A stretch of DNA of 64,000 nt from Rhizobium sp. (GTDB lineage Bacteria; Pseudomonadota; Alphaproteobacteria; Rhizobiales; Rhizobiaceae), in the NCBI GenBank assembly GCA_019739215.1, contig JAHHDR010000019.1, forward strand, positions 1 through 64,000, written 5' to 3'. Made by a program: the position numbers and the translations under genes. The notes beneath the pieces were generated by a model, which saw only the letters and a program-made list of their open reading frames with translations, did not search any database and had not been told where the DNA came from. Positions 27,136-35,429 of this stretch are shown piece after piece (the first letter of the stretch is position 1; each line of letters starts with the position of its first letter).

Positions 27136-27624
27136 ATGCGCAACACCGCCCTGGCAGCCATGGCCACATTCCTCATGGCCATCCCGGCGAGCGCCGCCGA
27201 CCGGGTCGGCGAAGTCGGCGTCGACTGGACGGGCAATGACATCGTCATCGACGCGGTGCCCGATCCGAAGGTTCAGGGCGTGACCTGCCATGTCACCTAT
27301 TTCGAGCGCGGGGTGATCGACCGCCTGCGCAATGGCAACTGGTTCGAGGATCCGTCCAACTCCTCCATAGCCTGCCGCCAGACCGGGCCGATCGTCATCG
27401 GCGATATCGATCTCGACGAGAGCGGCGAGGAAGTGTTCAAGGCCGGGCTGTCGCTGATCTGGAAAAGCCTCCTCGTCAAGCGGATCTACGACCGCAAGAA
27501 CGATACGCTGATCTACCTGATCCACTCGCGCGAAGTGGTCGACGGCTCTGCCAAGATGGCGATCTCGACCGTGCCGCTCTACAATCAGAACCCGACATGG
27601 ACCGAAGGCAAGCCGACGGAGTGA
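27136..27624 (+). CDS. creA: CreA family protein
   Basis: A 162-aa periplasmic protein with a Sec signal peptide (cleavage near ASAADR, residue 20). The mature part has the CreA-family pattern DWTGNDIVIDAVPDPKVQGVTC and two conserved cysteines (GVTCHVTY and SIACRQTG) that could form a disulfide. CreA is widespread, but its role is not established. A good AAGGAG ribosome site lies six bases before the ATG, and a strong hairpin follows at 27635. Confidence 0.85.
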   Translation: MRNTALAAMATFLMAIPASAADRVGEVGVDWTGNDIVIDAVPDPKVQGVTCHVTYFERGVIDRLRNGNWFEDPSNSSIACRQTGPIVIGDIDLDESGEEVFKAGLSLIWKSLLVKRIYDRKNDTLIYLIHSREVVDGSAKMAISTVPLYNQNPTWTEGKPTE

Positions 27625-27634
27625 ACGCGGCAAA

Positions 27635-27661
27635 CCCGGCCGCGAACGGATCGCGGCCGGG
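27635..27661. terminator. Bidirectional hairpin between creA and cheW
   Basis: Perfect 11-bp stem CCCGGCCGCGA/TCGCGGCCGGG around a 5-nt loop, placed between two convergent genes. There is no T-run, so it would depend on stem strength or Rho. Confidence 0.6.
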
Positions 27662-27686
27662 TGCTCCGGGAAGGGATTTGCGAGAC

Positions 27687-28151
27687 TCAGGCGGCCTGCT
27701 TGAGCTCGTCGGCGATGACCGTATCGAGATTGAGGAAGCAGACCATCGAGCGTTCCAGGGCCACGATGCCGCGGCAGAACGCGCGCTGGGCTTCCGGGAT
27801 GATTTCTGGCGCCGGCTGCAGGTCTTCGTTCTTGATGGTCATCATGTCGGAGACCTGCTCGACCAGCAGACCGACCAGTTTGCCACCGATATCGGTGACG
27901 ATGATGGCGGAGCGCTCTGAGGGCTCCGTCATCTTCATGCCGAGACGGCACGCCATGTCGATGACCGGGATCACCGCGCCGCGCAGGTTGATCAGGCCGA
28001 GCACATAGGGCGGCGTGTGCGGCATTGGCGTCACCGGTGCCCAGCCGCGGATTTCACGGATCGCCATGATGTCGATGCAGAATTCCTGGTCACCGAGATG
28101 GAAGGATACGATCTCGAGATGCGAACCCGATTGCTTGATGTTCATAGTCAT
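27687..28151 (-). CDS. cheW: Chemotaxis coupling protein CheW
   Basis: A 154-aa CheW-domain protein that links chemoreceptors to CheA at the inner membrane. The family core is visible: YVLGLINLRGAVIPVIDM, and later VGLLVEQVSD. Its start ATG (28151-28149) shares one base with the TAA stop of the chemoreceptor gene (TAATG), so the two are translationally coupled. No other che gene is in the window, so this pair is detached from any main chemotaxis cluster visible here. Confidence 0.93.
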   Translation of the reverse strand: MTMNIKQSGSHLEIVSFHLGDQEFCIDIMAIREIRGWAPVTPMPHTPPYVLGLINLRGAVIPVIDMACRLGMKMTEPSERSAIIVTDIGGKLVGLLVEQVSDMMTIKNEDLQPAPEIIPEAQRAFCRGIVALERSMVCFLNLDTVIADELKQAA

Positions 28152-30130
28152 TAGAACTCTTCCCAGTTGCTGTCAGTGGAGCCGGAGGCAGAGGCTACCG
28201 CCTTCGGTGTAGGCTTTTGGTTGAATGCGCCCGCGAGCTTGTTGACAAGGTTGCGAGCGGGTGATGGGGCGGGGCGGGCCACAGGAGCCGCGGCCTGCGG
28301 TGCAAGCCTGACAGCCGGTGCGTTCCGGTTGACCTGGAACTGCGAGATCAGGCCCGACAGCGCCTTGGCATCCTGCGCCAGCGTGTGGCTGGCCGCGCTC
28401 GTCTCCTCGACCATAGCGGCGTTCTGCTGCGTCATGTGGTCCATCTGCGAGATCGCCGTGTTGATCTCGCCAATGCCTGTCGCCTGTTCGTTTGCAGCCG
28501 TGGAGATGGCCTGAACCACGTCGTTGATCCTGGCGACATCTGCCGCAATCTTGCCCAGCGCATCGCCGGTGGCGGTGACCAGTTGTACCCCCGTGCGAAC
28601 CTCGTCGCTCGAACGGGCGATCAGCGTCTTGATATCCTTGGCGGCGCCGGCGGCGCGGCCCGCGAGTTCGCGAACTTCCTGGGCGACGACGGCGAAGCCC
28701 TTGCCGGCCTCCCCCGCGCGCGCCGCTTCGACGCCTGCATTCAGGGCCAGCAGGTTGGTCTGGAAGGCGATTTCGTCGATCACGTTGATGATCTTGCCGA
28801 TCTCCATCGAGGCCGTCTCGATGCGGCTCATCGCCTGCATCGCCTCGGAAACGACCTTGCCGGACTGCTCCGCACTTGCCTTGGTGCCGCCGACCATGGT
28901 CATGGCCTCGCCGGCACGCTCGGACGAACTCTTCACCGTGGCGGTGATCTGCTCGAGCGCGGCGGAGGTTTCTTCCAGGGACGCGGCCTGCTGTTCGGTG
29001 CGTTTTGCCAGATCCTCGGCTGCATTGCGCATCTGCACGCTGTTGGCATCGATGGAGGACGTATTTGTCGCGACGTCGCCCAGAACTTGCTGGAGTTTCT
29101 CGACGGCGCGATTGAAGTCACCGCGAACCTGCTCGAGATCCGATCGGAACGGCTGGTTGAGCGTGATCGTCAGGTCGCCGCTTGCAAGCTTGCTGAGCCC
29201 CGCGCCGAGAGAATCCACCGCAAAGCGGATCTGTGTCTCTTCCTCGAGCTTGGTGGCCTCCCGGGAGGCGCGCTCGGCATCGTTGCGCTGGCGCTCCTGC
29301 CTGCCGGCTTCCGTCATGTCGCGCTTTTCGATCGAGGACTGGCGAAGGGTCTCGACCGCCAGGGCCATTTCGCCGAACTCGTCGCCCCGATCCTTGCCTT
29401 CAACTGGTGAGTCGAGGTCGTCATTCAGCATCCGCTTGAGGCTGTCACGTATGCCGAACACACCCTTGCGAATGGCGGATGCGTGGATCGGAAACAGCAC
29501 CGCCATCATCAGCAGTCCCAGCACCCCGAGCCCGACCTGCATGTAGAGCGAGTTGGCGCTCAGCGACTTTGCGGTCGCCACGCTCTCCGCCGCAATCCGG
29601 TCGCCGTCGGCGGCAAGAACCGAAAACACATTGGCGATCCGCTCCCCGGAACCGTCGATCGCATCGTCGATGCTGGCAAATTCCTCAGTGCTGGCCCGTT
29701 TCTCGACAAGCGCAGGAAGGTCGGTCAGCATCGCCTTCTGGATTTCTTCGAGGTCGGCGCCGTAGCTCTTGACCAGATCCGTCTTGCCGACCACGCCGGC
29801 GAGCATCTCGATCGTCGCCTGGTCGGTGCGAAGCGCAGTGAGCGACTTCGTCATCAGGTCGATGCGTTCGGCAGCGACCTTCCCTTCGTCCTTGTCGACG
29901 ATCGCATCCATTGCGGCCAGCACCATGTCGAGATTGGCAATCCTGAGTTCCTTGACCAGGGCGACCTTCTTGCCGACATCTTCCTGTCGTTCGAGTGCCG
30001 CGGCGATCTTCATGTTCTGGTACCAGCCCACGCCGATCATCGCACCGAATCCGATGAGCGCGGCGCCACCGATGGTGAGCAGCCGTTGGGACACCGAAAG
30101 CGATCGTATTCTCTTGTTGGCTTCTGACAT
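28151..30130 (-). CDS. Methyl-accepting chemotaxis protein with CheR-tether pentapeptide
   Basis: A 659-aa chemoreceptor. Membrane helix 1 is at about residues 17-36, then a helical periplasmic sensor domain (about 37-195), helix 2 at about 196-215, a HAMP domain, and a cytoplasmic signalling domain with the conserved hairpin tip EIAFQTNLLALNAGVEAARA. The C terminus ends in NWEEF, close to the NWETF-type pentapeptide that tethers CheR/CheB. The start at 30130 (MSEANKR) has GAGGA just upstream. The ligand is unknown; the all-helical sensor domain suggests a four-helix bundle. Confidence 0.93.
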   Translation of the reverse strand: MSEANKRIRSLSVSQRLLTIGGAALIGFGAMIGVGWYQNMKIAAALERQEDVGKKVALVKELRIANLDMVLAAMDAIVDKDEGKVAAERIDLMTKSLTALRTDQATIEMLAGVVGKTDLVKSYGADLEEIQKAMLTDLPALVEKRASTEEFASIDDAIDGSGERIANVFSVLAADGDRIAAESVATAKSLSANSLYMQVGLGVLGLLMMAVLFPIHASAIRKGVFGIRDSLKRMLNDDLDSPVEGKDRGDEFGEMALAVETLRQSSIEKRDMTEAGRQERQRNDAERASREATKLEEETQIRFAVDSLGAGLSKLASGDLTITLNQPFRSDLEQVRGDFNRAVEKLQQVLGDVATNTSSIDANSVQMRNAAEDLAKRTEQQAASLEETSAALEQITATVKSSSERAGEAMTMVGGTKASAEQSGKVVSEAMQAMSRIETASMEIGKIINVIDEIAFQTNLLALNAGVEAARAGEAGKGFAVVAQEVRELAGRAAGAAKDIKTLIARSSDEVRTGVQLVTATGDALGKIAADVARINDVVQAISTAANEQATGIGEINTAISQMDHMTQQNAAMVEETSAASHTLAQDAKALSGLISQFQVNRNAPAVRLAPQAAAPVARPAPSPARNLVNKLAGAFNQKPTPKAVASASGSTDSNWEEF

Positions 30131-30246
30131 GTTTCCTCGTAGAGGGGAACAGATTGGGTTCACCGCACGCGATGTACCTGGTCATGTCGGCCGCGGCGTC
30201 CCCAGAAACCGTAGCTCAGCTTGACGTGCAGTTTGGCAAACAGGGT

Positions 30247-30261
30247 TTAAGGATTCGCTAA
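30247..30261. promoter_or_regulatory. Near-consensus CtrA box upstream of the chemoreceptor gene
   Basis: TTAA-N7-CTAA at 30247-30261, one mismatch from the CtrA consensus TTAA-N7-TTAA, about 117 bp upstream of the chemoreceptor start. Chemotaxis genes are CtrA targets in several alphaproteobacteria. A single-mismatch site is weak evidence. Confidence 0.3.
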
Positions 30262-30360
30262 TCTTGTCTGCGAAGTCTTGCGGGTCGCGGCGTGATCCGG
30301 AAGAACAGCGGACACGTCACCGGACTTTCAAAATCCGCGCGGACGCAGTATGCTCCGGCC

Positions 30361-30522
30361 ATGGAAACCCGCTCTCCCCGCTCTCCGGTCTCTGCCCTGG
30401 CGATCGTCGCAATCACGGCGACGATCGGCGTCCTGCTGGCTGCCACGCTCATCGGCTGGTCGGAGCATGGCACCGCCATTCTCTATACCTATGCTCAGGA
30501 TGGCCTGGCATGGTGCTTCTGA
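30361..30522 (+). CDS. Putative small membrane protein (53 aa)
   Basis: The 53-aa reading frame starts METRSPRSP, has one hydrophobic helix (about residues 10-31) and ends with HGTAILYTYAQDGLAWCF, a pattern I associate with small rhizobial proteins. No clear ribosome site is seen, which lowers confidence. It precedes the SCO1 gene by 123 bases in the same direction. The rest of 30131-30645 shows no other gene. Confidence 0.5.
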   Translation: METRSPRSPVSALAIVAITATIGVLLAATLIGWSEHGTAILYTYAQDGLAWCF

Positions 30523-30645
30523 GGCGCCGGCGCGCCGGCAGATTGTCGCATTCACCCGCCCACACGCCGATTTGATGCTGCCGGCGTTTGCTCAATGGCC
30601 GGCCGGATTGTATGAGGCGGCATCCGAAGCAGGGTCTCCCGAAAC

Positions 30646-31257
30646 ATGAAGACGTTCCGTATCGTCATATCCGTTCTGGCGCTGATCATGGCCGCCCTTT
30701 TTGTCTGGCTATGGTTTGCGGTCGGCAACCAGAACAAGCTCGTGGCGGAAAAGCCCTGGGGCGTTCCGTTCACACTCGTGTCCCAGGACGGACAGCCGAT
30801 CACCGAAAAGGCGTTCCAGAACGGCACGCCCACCGCGCTCTTCTTCGGCTTCACGCATTGCCCCGAGATCTGCCCGACCACGGTCTATGAACTGACGGGA
30901 TGGATGAAGACCGTCGATCCGGACAAGACCAAGCTCCAGGCCTATTTCGTCACGATCGATCCGCGCCGCGACACGCGGGAACTGCTCAACACCTATCTCT
31001 CCAACGCCTCGGACCGGATCGTCGGCATTTCGGGCGATCCGGACAAGGTCGAGACCATGGCCCGCGGCTTCAAGGTGTTCTTCGAGAAAGTACCGTCGGA
31101 CGCCAAGAACCCCGATGGACCGGACTACACGATGAACCACTCCGCCTCCGTCTTCCTGCTCGACGGCAGCGGACGTTTCGTCGGGACCATCGACTACGGC
31201 GAGAATCCCGACGTCGCCGTGCAGAAACTCAAGAACCTGATTGCGAGATCCTCGTGA
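30646..31257 (+). CDS. SCO1/SenC family copper chaperone
   Basis: A 203-aa thioredoxin-fold protein with one N-terminal anchor helix (residues 5-25), facing the periplasm. The copper/redox site is complete: CPEIC (Cys72, Cys76) and His165 in TMNHSASVF. SCO1 proteins deliver copper to the CuA site of cytochrome c oxidase or act as thiol reductases. Its stop overlaps the GTG start of prmA (GTGA), so the two are co-translated. Confidence 0.92.
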   Translation: MKTFRIVISVLALIMAALFVWLWFAVGNQNKLVAEKPWGVPFTLVSQDGQPITEKAFQNGTPTALFFGFTHCPEICPTTVYELTGWMKTVDPDKTKLQAYFVTIDPRRDTRELLNTYLSNASDRIVGISGDPDKVETMARGFKVFFEKVPSDAKNPDGPDYTMNHSASVFLLDGSGRFVGTIDYGENPDVAVQKLKNLIARSS

Positions 31258-32129
31258 GCGAAATCCGCCTGTTCGTATCCACCACCGAAGCCGTCGCCGG
31301 CCATGTCCTGGAAGCACTGTCCGATCTTTTCGGCGAGGAGGACTATGCGATCGCGACACAGGAAGTCGACGAAGGCAAGGCAATCTGGGAAGCCTCGATC
31401 TACGGCACCCAGGATCAGGAGGCGGAGATCGCTGGCCGCTTCTCGGCGCTTCTCACGGCCTCCTTCCCCGACCTCAACCTCGAGCGCGAAACGCTGCCCG
31501 ACATCGACTGGATCGCCAAGTCTCTTGAGGGGCTGAAGCCGGTGCGCGCCGGCCGCTTCCTCGTCCATGGCAGCCATGACAGCGACAAGGTCAAGCCGGG
31601 CGATATCGGCATCCTGATCGATGCCGGCCAGGCCTTCGGCACCGGCCATCACGGCACGACGGCCGGCTGTCTCAATATGATCGGCGACGTGCTGAAGTCA
31701 CGCAGGGTCACAAATGCGCTTGATCTCGGGACAGGCTCGGGCGTGCTGGCCATCGCCACGCACCTCATGTCGCGCATCCCGGTCGTGGCGACAGACATCG
31801 ACCCCGTTGCGACACGCGTGGCGCAGGACAATGCCCGGATCAACGACGTGGCCGGCGGTATCGCCTTCGCCACCGCGCCGGGCTTTCATCACCGCATCTT
31901 TCGCGACAATGGCCCGTTCGACCTTGTTATCGCCAACATCCTGGCCCGCCCGCTGATGAAACTGGCGCCTTCGCTGGTGCGCCATCTCGCGGGCGACGGA
32001 ACCGTCATCCTGTCCGGCATCCTCGCCGAACAGCGCTGGAAGGTGATATCGGCCTATAACGGCGCCGGCCTCAAGCATCGCCGCACGACCTGGATGAACG
32101 GCTGGGTAACGATCGAACTCGTCCGGTAG
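31254..32129 (+). CDS. prmA: Ribosomal protein L11 methyltransferase PrmA
   Basis: A 291-aa SAM-dependent methyltransferase that trimethylates ribosomal protein L11. The SAM-binding motif NALDLGTGSGVLAIA and the catalytic-side motif LVIANILARPL are present, along with the family sequence GQAFGTGHHGTT. The start is GTG at 31254, overlapping the SCO1 stop by three bases. A longer open frame upstream is out of keeping with the family. A strong hairpin that also ends the minus-strand small RNA lies 25 bases after the stop. Confidence 0.93.
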   Translation: MSEIRLFVSTTEAVAGHVLEALSDLFGEEDYAIATQEVDEGKAIWEASIYGTQDQEAEIAGRFSALLTASFPDLNLERETLPDIDWIAKSLEGLKPVRAGRFLVHGSHDSDKVKPGDIGILIDAGQAFGTGHHGTTAGCLNMIGDVLKSRRVTNALDLGTGSGVLAIATHLMSRIPVVATDIDPVATRVAQDNARINDVAGGIAFATAPGFHHRIFRDNGPFDLVIANILARPLMKLAPSLVRHLAGDGTVILSGILAEQRWKVISAYNGAGLKHRRTTWMNGWVTIELVR

Positions 32130-32150
32130 CGAACTTCGAAAACGGGGAAA

Positions 32151-32295
32151 TAAAAAAGGCGGCGCCGGGAGGAGGATGGCGCCGCCTTTGATCAGCTATG
32201 CTGACCAGTCCTGGAAGAGCTGGGAGGAGGAGTGCTCTTCGAGGACGATATCATGTTCAGTTCCCGCCGACTGGGAGGAGGAGTGCCGGACAAGA
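32151..32295 (-). ncRNA. Small RNA with three CCUCCUCCC loops (cuckoo/CcsR-like)
   Basis: Read on the minus strand, the gene-free stretch between prmA and panC folds into three stem-loops, each displaying CUCCUCCUCCC-type anti-Shine-Dalgarno sequence: CCGGC/GUCGG (32285-32289 with 32267-32271) around the loop 32272-32284; GAAGAGC/GCUCUUC (32234-32240 with 32214-32220) around the loop 32221-32233; and a 12-bp GC-rich stem (32178-32189 with 32155-32166) whose loop 32167-32177 carries the motif again, followed by a T-run. That is the layout of the alphaproteobacterial cuckoo/CcsR RNAs. The 5' end is estimated; no upstream DUF1127 gene is seen. Confidence 0.75.
32155..32189 (-). terminator. Strong terminator hairpin (minus strand; possibly bidirectional)
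   Basis: Perfect 12-bp stem AAAGGCGGCGCC/GGCGCCGCCTTT, 11-nt loop. On the minus strand it is followed by a run of T (A-run at 32152-32157 on plus). On the plus strand only TTTG follows, so it may also end prmA, less efficiently. Confidence 0.85.
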
Positions 32296-32570
32296 ACACG
32301 CGAACATGAAACTTTCATTCTTCACGCTGGCACCCTTTGCGGCTGCCGTTGATAAACAAATAGGACAATCCCGCTGACATAACCAGCACGCTCTCAGCAT
32401 GGGTGCTATGCAGCATACGCATAAATTTATCGGGCGGTAAATAACTCGGCTTTCGCGATTTGCGCGATGAGAACAGGCCGACGGAGCGGCGGCGGCCATA
32501 TTGTGATTTTGCGCTGCACAATGTAAGAGTCCCTCAAGTCAAGGGTCCGGAGAGACCCGAGGAGGAGGAA
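32296..32570. other. Gene-free stretch between the small RNA and panC
   Basis: The prmA-panC gap totals 441 bases; the small RNA fills its first part. The remainder is less GC-rich, contains the small dyad ATGAAACTTTCAT (32305-32317), and should carry the divergent promoters of the RNA and panC, but I could not assign -35/-10 boxes with confidence. Short open frames here have no ribosome sites and look spurious. Confidence 0.6.
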
Positions 32571-33434
32571 ATGCAGGTCATTTCAACGGTTTCGGGCCTG
32601 CGTGCGGCGCTCGCCCCGCTCCGCCGCGCCGGCAGGTCCGTGGGTCTGGTGCCCACCATGGGTTATCTCCATGACGGCCACATGCAACTGGTCGCGCGCG
32701 CGCGCGCCGACAATGACGTGGTCGTCACCTCGCTCTTCGTCAATCCGCTGCAGTTCGGCGCCAACGAGGATCTCGCGAGATATCCGCGCGATCTAGAACG
32801 CGACAGTGCCATGCTGCGAGCCGGAAATGTCGATGTCCTCTTCGCGCCCGGCGTCGAGGACATGTACCCGCGCAGGATCGAGACGGTGGTCGACGTGCCC
32901 ACGCTCGGCCGACAGCTCGAGGGCGAGGTGCGGCCCGGCCATTTCGCCGGCGTGGCGACGGTGGTGACCAAGCTCTTCAACATCGTCGGCGCCGACCGCG
33001 CCTATTTCGGCGAGAAGGACTACCAGCAGCTCCAGATCATCCGCCAGATGGTCGAGGACCTCAACGAGCCGGTCGAAGTGATCGGCGTCGCCACCGTTCG
33101 CGACCCTGACGGTCTGGCGCTTTCCTCGCGTAACGTCTACCTCACATCCGAGGAGCGGGCAGCCGCCGCCATCGTGCCCCGCGCACTCGCCGAAGCGCAG
33201 CGTCTCCTCGATGGCGGCCTTCGCGATCCCGATCTCCTGGAGCGGCAGGTCACGGCCTTCATTGCCGCCGAGCCCCTCGCCCGGCCGGAGGTGGTCGCGA
33301 TCCGCGATCCGCATACGCTGGAGCGGATGGGCGTCATCGACCGGATGCCGCTGCTTCTGCTATTCGTCCGGTTCGGCACGACGCGGCTCCTTGATAACCG
33401 CGTGCTGACCTTCCACATGCCACCAGCGAACTAG
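32571..33434 (+). CDS. panC: Pantothenate synthetase
   Basis: A 287-aa enzyme that joins pantoate and beta-alanine with ATP to form pantothenate (vitamin B5). Signature motifs: [13 protein letters not shown] (residues about 25-37, HIGH-like ATP site), GEKDYQQL and [12 protein letters not shown] (KMSKS-like). The ATG at 32571 is chosen because GGAGGAGG lies directly upstream; the open frame continues 5' without family similarity. Followed 30 bases later by panB in the same direction. Confidence 0.95.
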   Translation: MQVISTVSGLRAALAPLRRAGRSVGLVPTMGYLHDGHMQLVARARADNDVVVTSLFVNPLQFGANEDLARYPRDLERDSAMLRAGNVDVLFAPGVEDMYPRRIETVVDVPTLGRQLEGEVRPGHFAGVATVVTKLFNIVGADRAYFGEKDYQQLQIIRQMVEDLNEPVEVIGVATVRDPDGLALSSRNVYLTSEERAAAAIVPRALAEAQRLLDGGLRDPDLLERQVTAFIAAEPLARPEVVAIRDPHTLERMGVIDRMPLLLLFVRFGTTRLLDNRVLTFHMPPAN

Positions 33435-33464
33435 CCTGCCGGCCGTTCGGGAACGGAGACTGCC

Positions 33465-34295
33465 ATGAGTGCCCAAACCAACATCAAGCGCCGCACCGCC
33501 GCCTCGATCCAGGCGCTCAAGGGCGATCGCCCCGTGGTCTGTCTGACGGCCTATACGGCGCCGGTGGCAAAGCTGCTCGACCCGCATTGCGATCTGCTGC
33601 TCGTGGGCGACAGCATGGGCGTGGTGATCTACGGCTTCGAATCCAGCGTCTACGTGACGATGGAAATGATGATCGCCCATGGTCAGGCCGTGATGCGCGC
33701 CACCCGAGAAACCTGCGTCGTCGTCGACATGCCCTTCGGCTCCTACCAGGAATCCAGGGAGCAGGCCTTCCGCTCCGCGGCCCGCATCATGAAGGAAACC
33801 GGCGCTGGCGCCATCAAGCTCGAGGGCGGCGAGGAAATGGCCGAGACCGTGCATTTCCTTGCCCAGCGCGGCATTCCGGTCATGGGCCATGTCGGCCTGA
33901 TGCCGCAGCAGGTCAATGCGACGGGCGGATACCGCTCGCTCGGCCGCTCCGACGAGGAAGCCGCCAAGATCCGCCGCGATGCCAGGGCGATCGACGATGC
34001 CGGCGCCTTCGCCATCGTGATCGAAGGCACGATCGAGCCGCTGGCACGCGAGATTTCCGCCGGAATCAAGGCCGTCACCATCGGTATCGGCGCATCGGCG
34101 GCCTGCGACGGCCAGGTGCTGGTGACCGATGACATGCTCGGGCTCTTCACCGACTTCAAGCCACGATTCGTCAAGCATTTCGCCAACCTCGCCCCGCAGA
34201 TCTCGAAGGCTGCCGAAGACTATGCGGCAGAGGTCAAGGCCCGCTCCTTCCCCGACGACGCGCACACCTACCAGATGAAGCGCCAGAAGCTCTGA
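33465..34295 (+). CDS. panB: 3-methyl-2-oxobutanoate hydroxymethyltransferase
   Basis: A 276-aa enzyme, first committed step of pantothenate synthesis: it transfers a hydroxymethyl group from methylene-tetrahydrofolate to alpha-ketoisovalerate. Family motifs are [11 protein letters not shown] (metal-binding Asp), [13 protein letters not shown] and [16 protein letters not shown] site precedes the ATG. Forms a panC-panB unit. Confidence 0.96.
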   Translation: MSAQTNIKRRTAASIQALKGDRPVVCLTAYTAPVAKLLDPHCDLLLVGDSMGVVIYGFESSVYVTMEMMIAHGQAVMRATRETCVVVDMPFGSYQESREQAFRSAARIMKETGAGAIKLEGGEEMAETVHFLAQRGIPVMGHVGLMPQQVNATGGYRSLGRSDEEAAKIRRDARAIDDAGAFAIVIEGTIEPLAREISAGIKAVTIGIGASAACDGQVLVTDDMLGLFTDFKPRFVKHFANLAPQISKAAEDYAAEVKARSFPDDAHTYQMKRQKL

Positions 34296-34404
34296 GCCCG
34301 GGAGCAACGCAGCTATCCATCAGCAAAGTTGATCATGCGTTCAACAAAACTCTGTTGCTACGCAAGCGATTTCGGATAGGTTGCGCGAAAATCAGGATCC
34401 GCTC

Positions 34405-35130
34405 ATGACTCGAGATGAAATGCGCGCCGGCATGCGCGCGGCGTTGCCGACATTGCTCGCGTCGTTGCCCTTCGGCATTCTGCTCGGCGCGGTATCCGCC
34501 AACATGGGCCTGTCGATTGGCGAAATCTTGCTGATGAACATGACGATCTATGCCGGCGCGAGCCAGCTGGTCGGCATCGAACTCTTCAACCACGCAATCG
34601 CGCCCTGGCTGGTCGTGCTGTCGATCGTCGCGGTGAATTTCCGCCACATCCTCTATTCCGCCGCTGTCACCAAGCATATCGACCACTTCACGCTGGGCCA
34701 GAAGATGTTGGCGTTCTTCTTCCTGGTCGATCCACAATTCGCCGAAAGCGTCAAGCGCAGCGAGAGCGGCCGCAAGATCACCCTCACCTGGTATTTCTCA
34801 TTCGGATTGTTCTTCTACGTGGTGTGGCAGATCACGGCACTGCTCGGCGCGCTGTTCGGTAAGATGGTGGGCGATCCCCGGGCGCTCGGACTCGATGTCC
34901 TGCTGACGGTCTACTTTCTGGGTCTCGTTCTCGGCTTCCGCGCCAAGGACAAGTGGCTGCCGACCGTGATCGCCAGCGCCGTCGCCTCCACCGCCGCCTG
35001 GCATTTGGTCGGCTCGCCCTGGCACGTTTCGATCGGCGCGCTGGCCGGCATCCTCGTCGCCGCTGCCCTGCCCCTCGGCCCCGCGCCGCAGCCGGTTCCC
35101 GAAGCCCTGCCCCGGCCGGAGCCCGCCTGA
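34405..35130 (+). CDS. azlC: AzlC family branched-chain amino acid exporter, large subunit
   Basis: A 241-aa inner-membrane protein with several helices and the AzlC motifs LPFGILLGAVSANMGLS and YAGASQLVGIELF. With AzlD it exports branched-chain amino acids (valine, leucine; YgaZH in E. coli). The ATG at 34405 has CAGGA seven bases upstream. The azlD start overlaps its stop (TGATG). Placement after panCB, which consumes the valine precursor, is suggestive only. Confidence 0.9.
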   Translation: MTRDEMRAGMRAALPTLLASLPFGILLGAVSANMGLSIGEILLMNMTIYAGASQLVGIELFNHAIAPWLVVLSIVAVNFRHILYSAAVTKHIDHFTLGQKMLAFFFLVDPQFAESVKRSESGRKITLTWYFSFGLFFYVVWQITALLGALFGKMVGDPRALGLDVLLTVYFLGLVLGFRAKDKWLPTVIASAVASTAAWHLVGSPWHVSIGALAGILVAAALPLGPAPQPVPEALPRPEPA

Positions 35131-35429
35131 TGGACCTCACCTTCACGCTGACCATCCTGGCTGCGGCGCTCGCCACCTATGGCACCCGCACGGCCGGCTT
35201 CGCGCTGATCAAGTCGATGGAGACCATCCCGCCGCGGATGGAATCGGCACTCAACGCCGTCCCCGCCGCCGTCCTGACCGCGCTGGTCGCCCCCGCCTTT
35301 GTCTATGGCGGCATCGACGTGACGCTGACCCTGATCCTTGCCCTGGTCATCGGCCTGCGCGCGCCCTCGCTCGTCATGCTCGGCTGCGCCTGGGCCTTCG
35401 TCGTCGCGTTCAGGCATCTGGCGATGTGA
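35130..35429 (+). CDS. azlD: AzlD family branched-chain amino acid exporter, small subunit
   Basis: A 99-aa membrane protein with about three helices and the AzlD pattern TYGTRTAGF and NAVPAAVLTALVAP. It starts inside the azlC stop codon, so translation is coupled, as expected for the two subunits. Its stop directly abuts the stop of the convergent aminopeptidase gene, leaving no intergenic base. Confidence 0.9.
   Translation: MDLTFTLTILAAALATYGTRTAGFALIKSMETIPPRMESALNAVPAAVLTALVAPAFVYGGIDVTLTLILALVIGLRAPSLVMLGCAWAFVVAFRHLAM

Noticed and set aside
32220..32286. CTGGGAGGAGGAGTGC twice as a short tandem repeat or CRISPR-like array
   Set aside because: Only two units, no spacers of constant type; both are loop sequences of minus-strand stem-loops and are better explained by the small RNA.
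32257..32521. Short minus-strand open frames between the small RNA and panC
   Set aside because: No ribosome sites, no recognisable composition or family; in particular they are not DUF1127 proteins.
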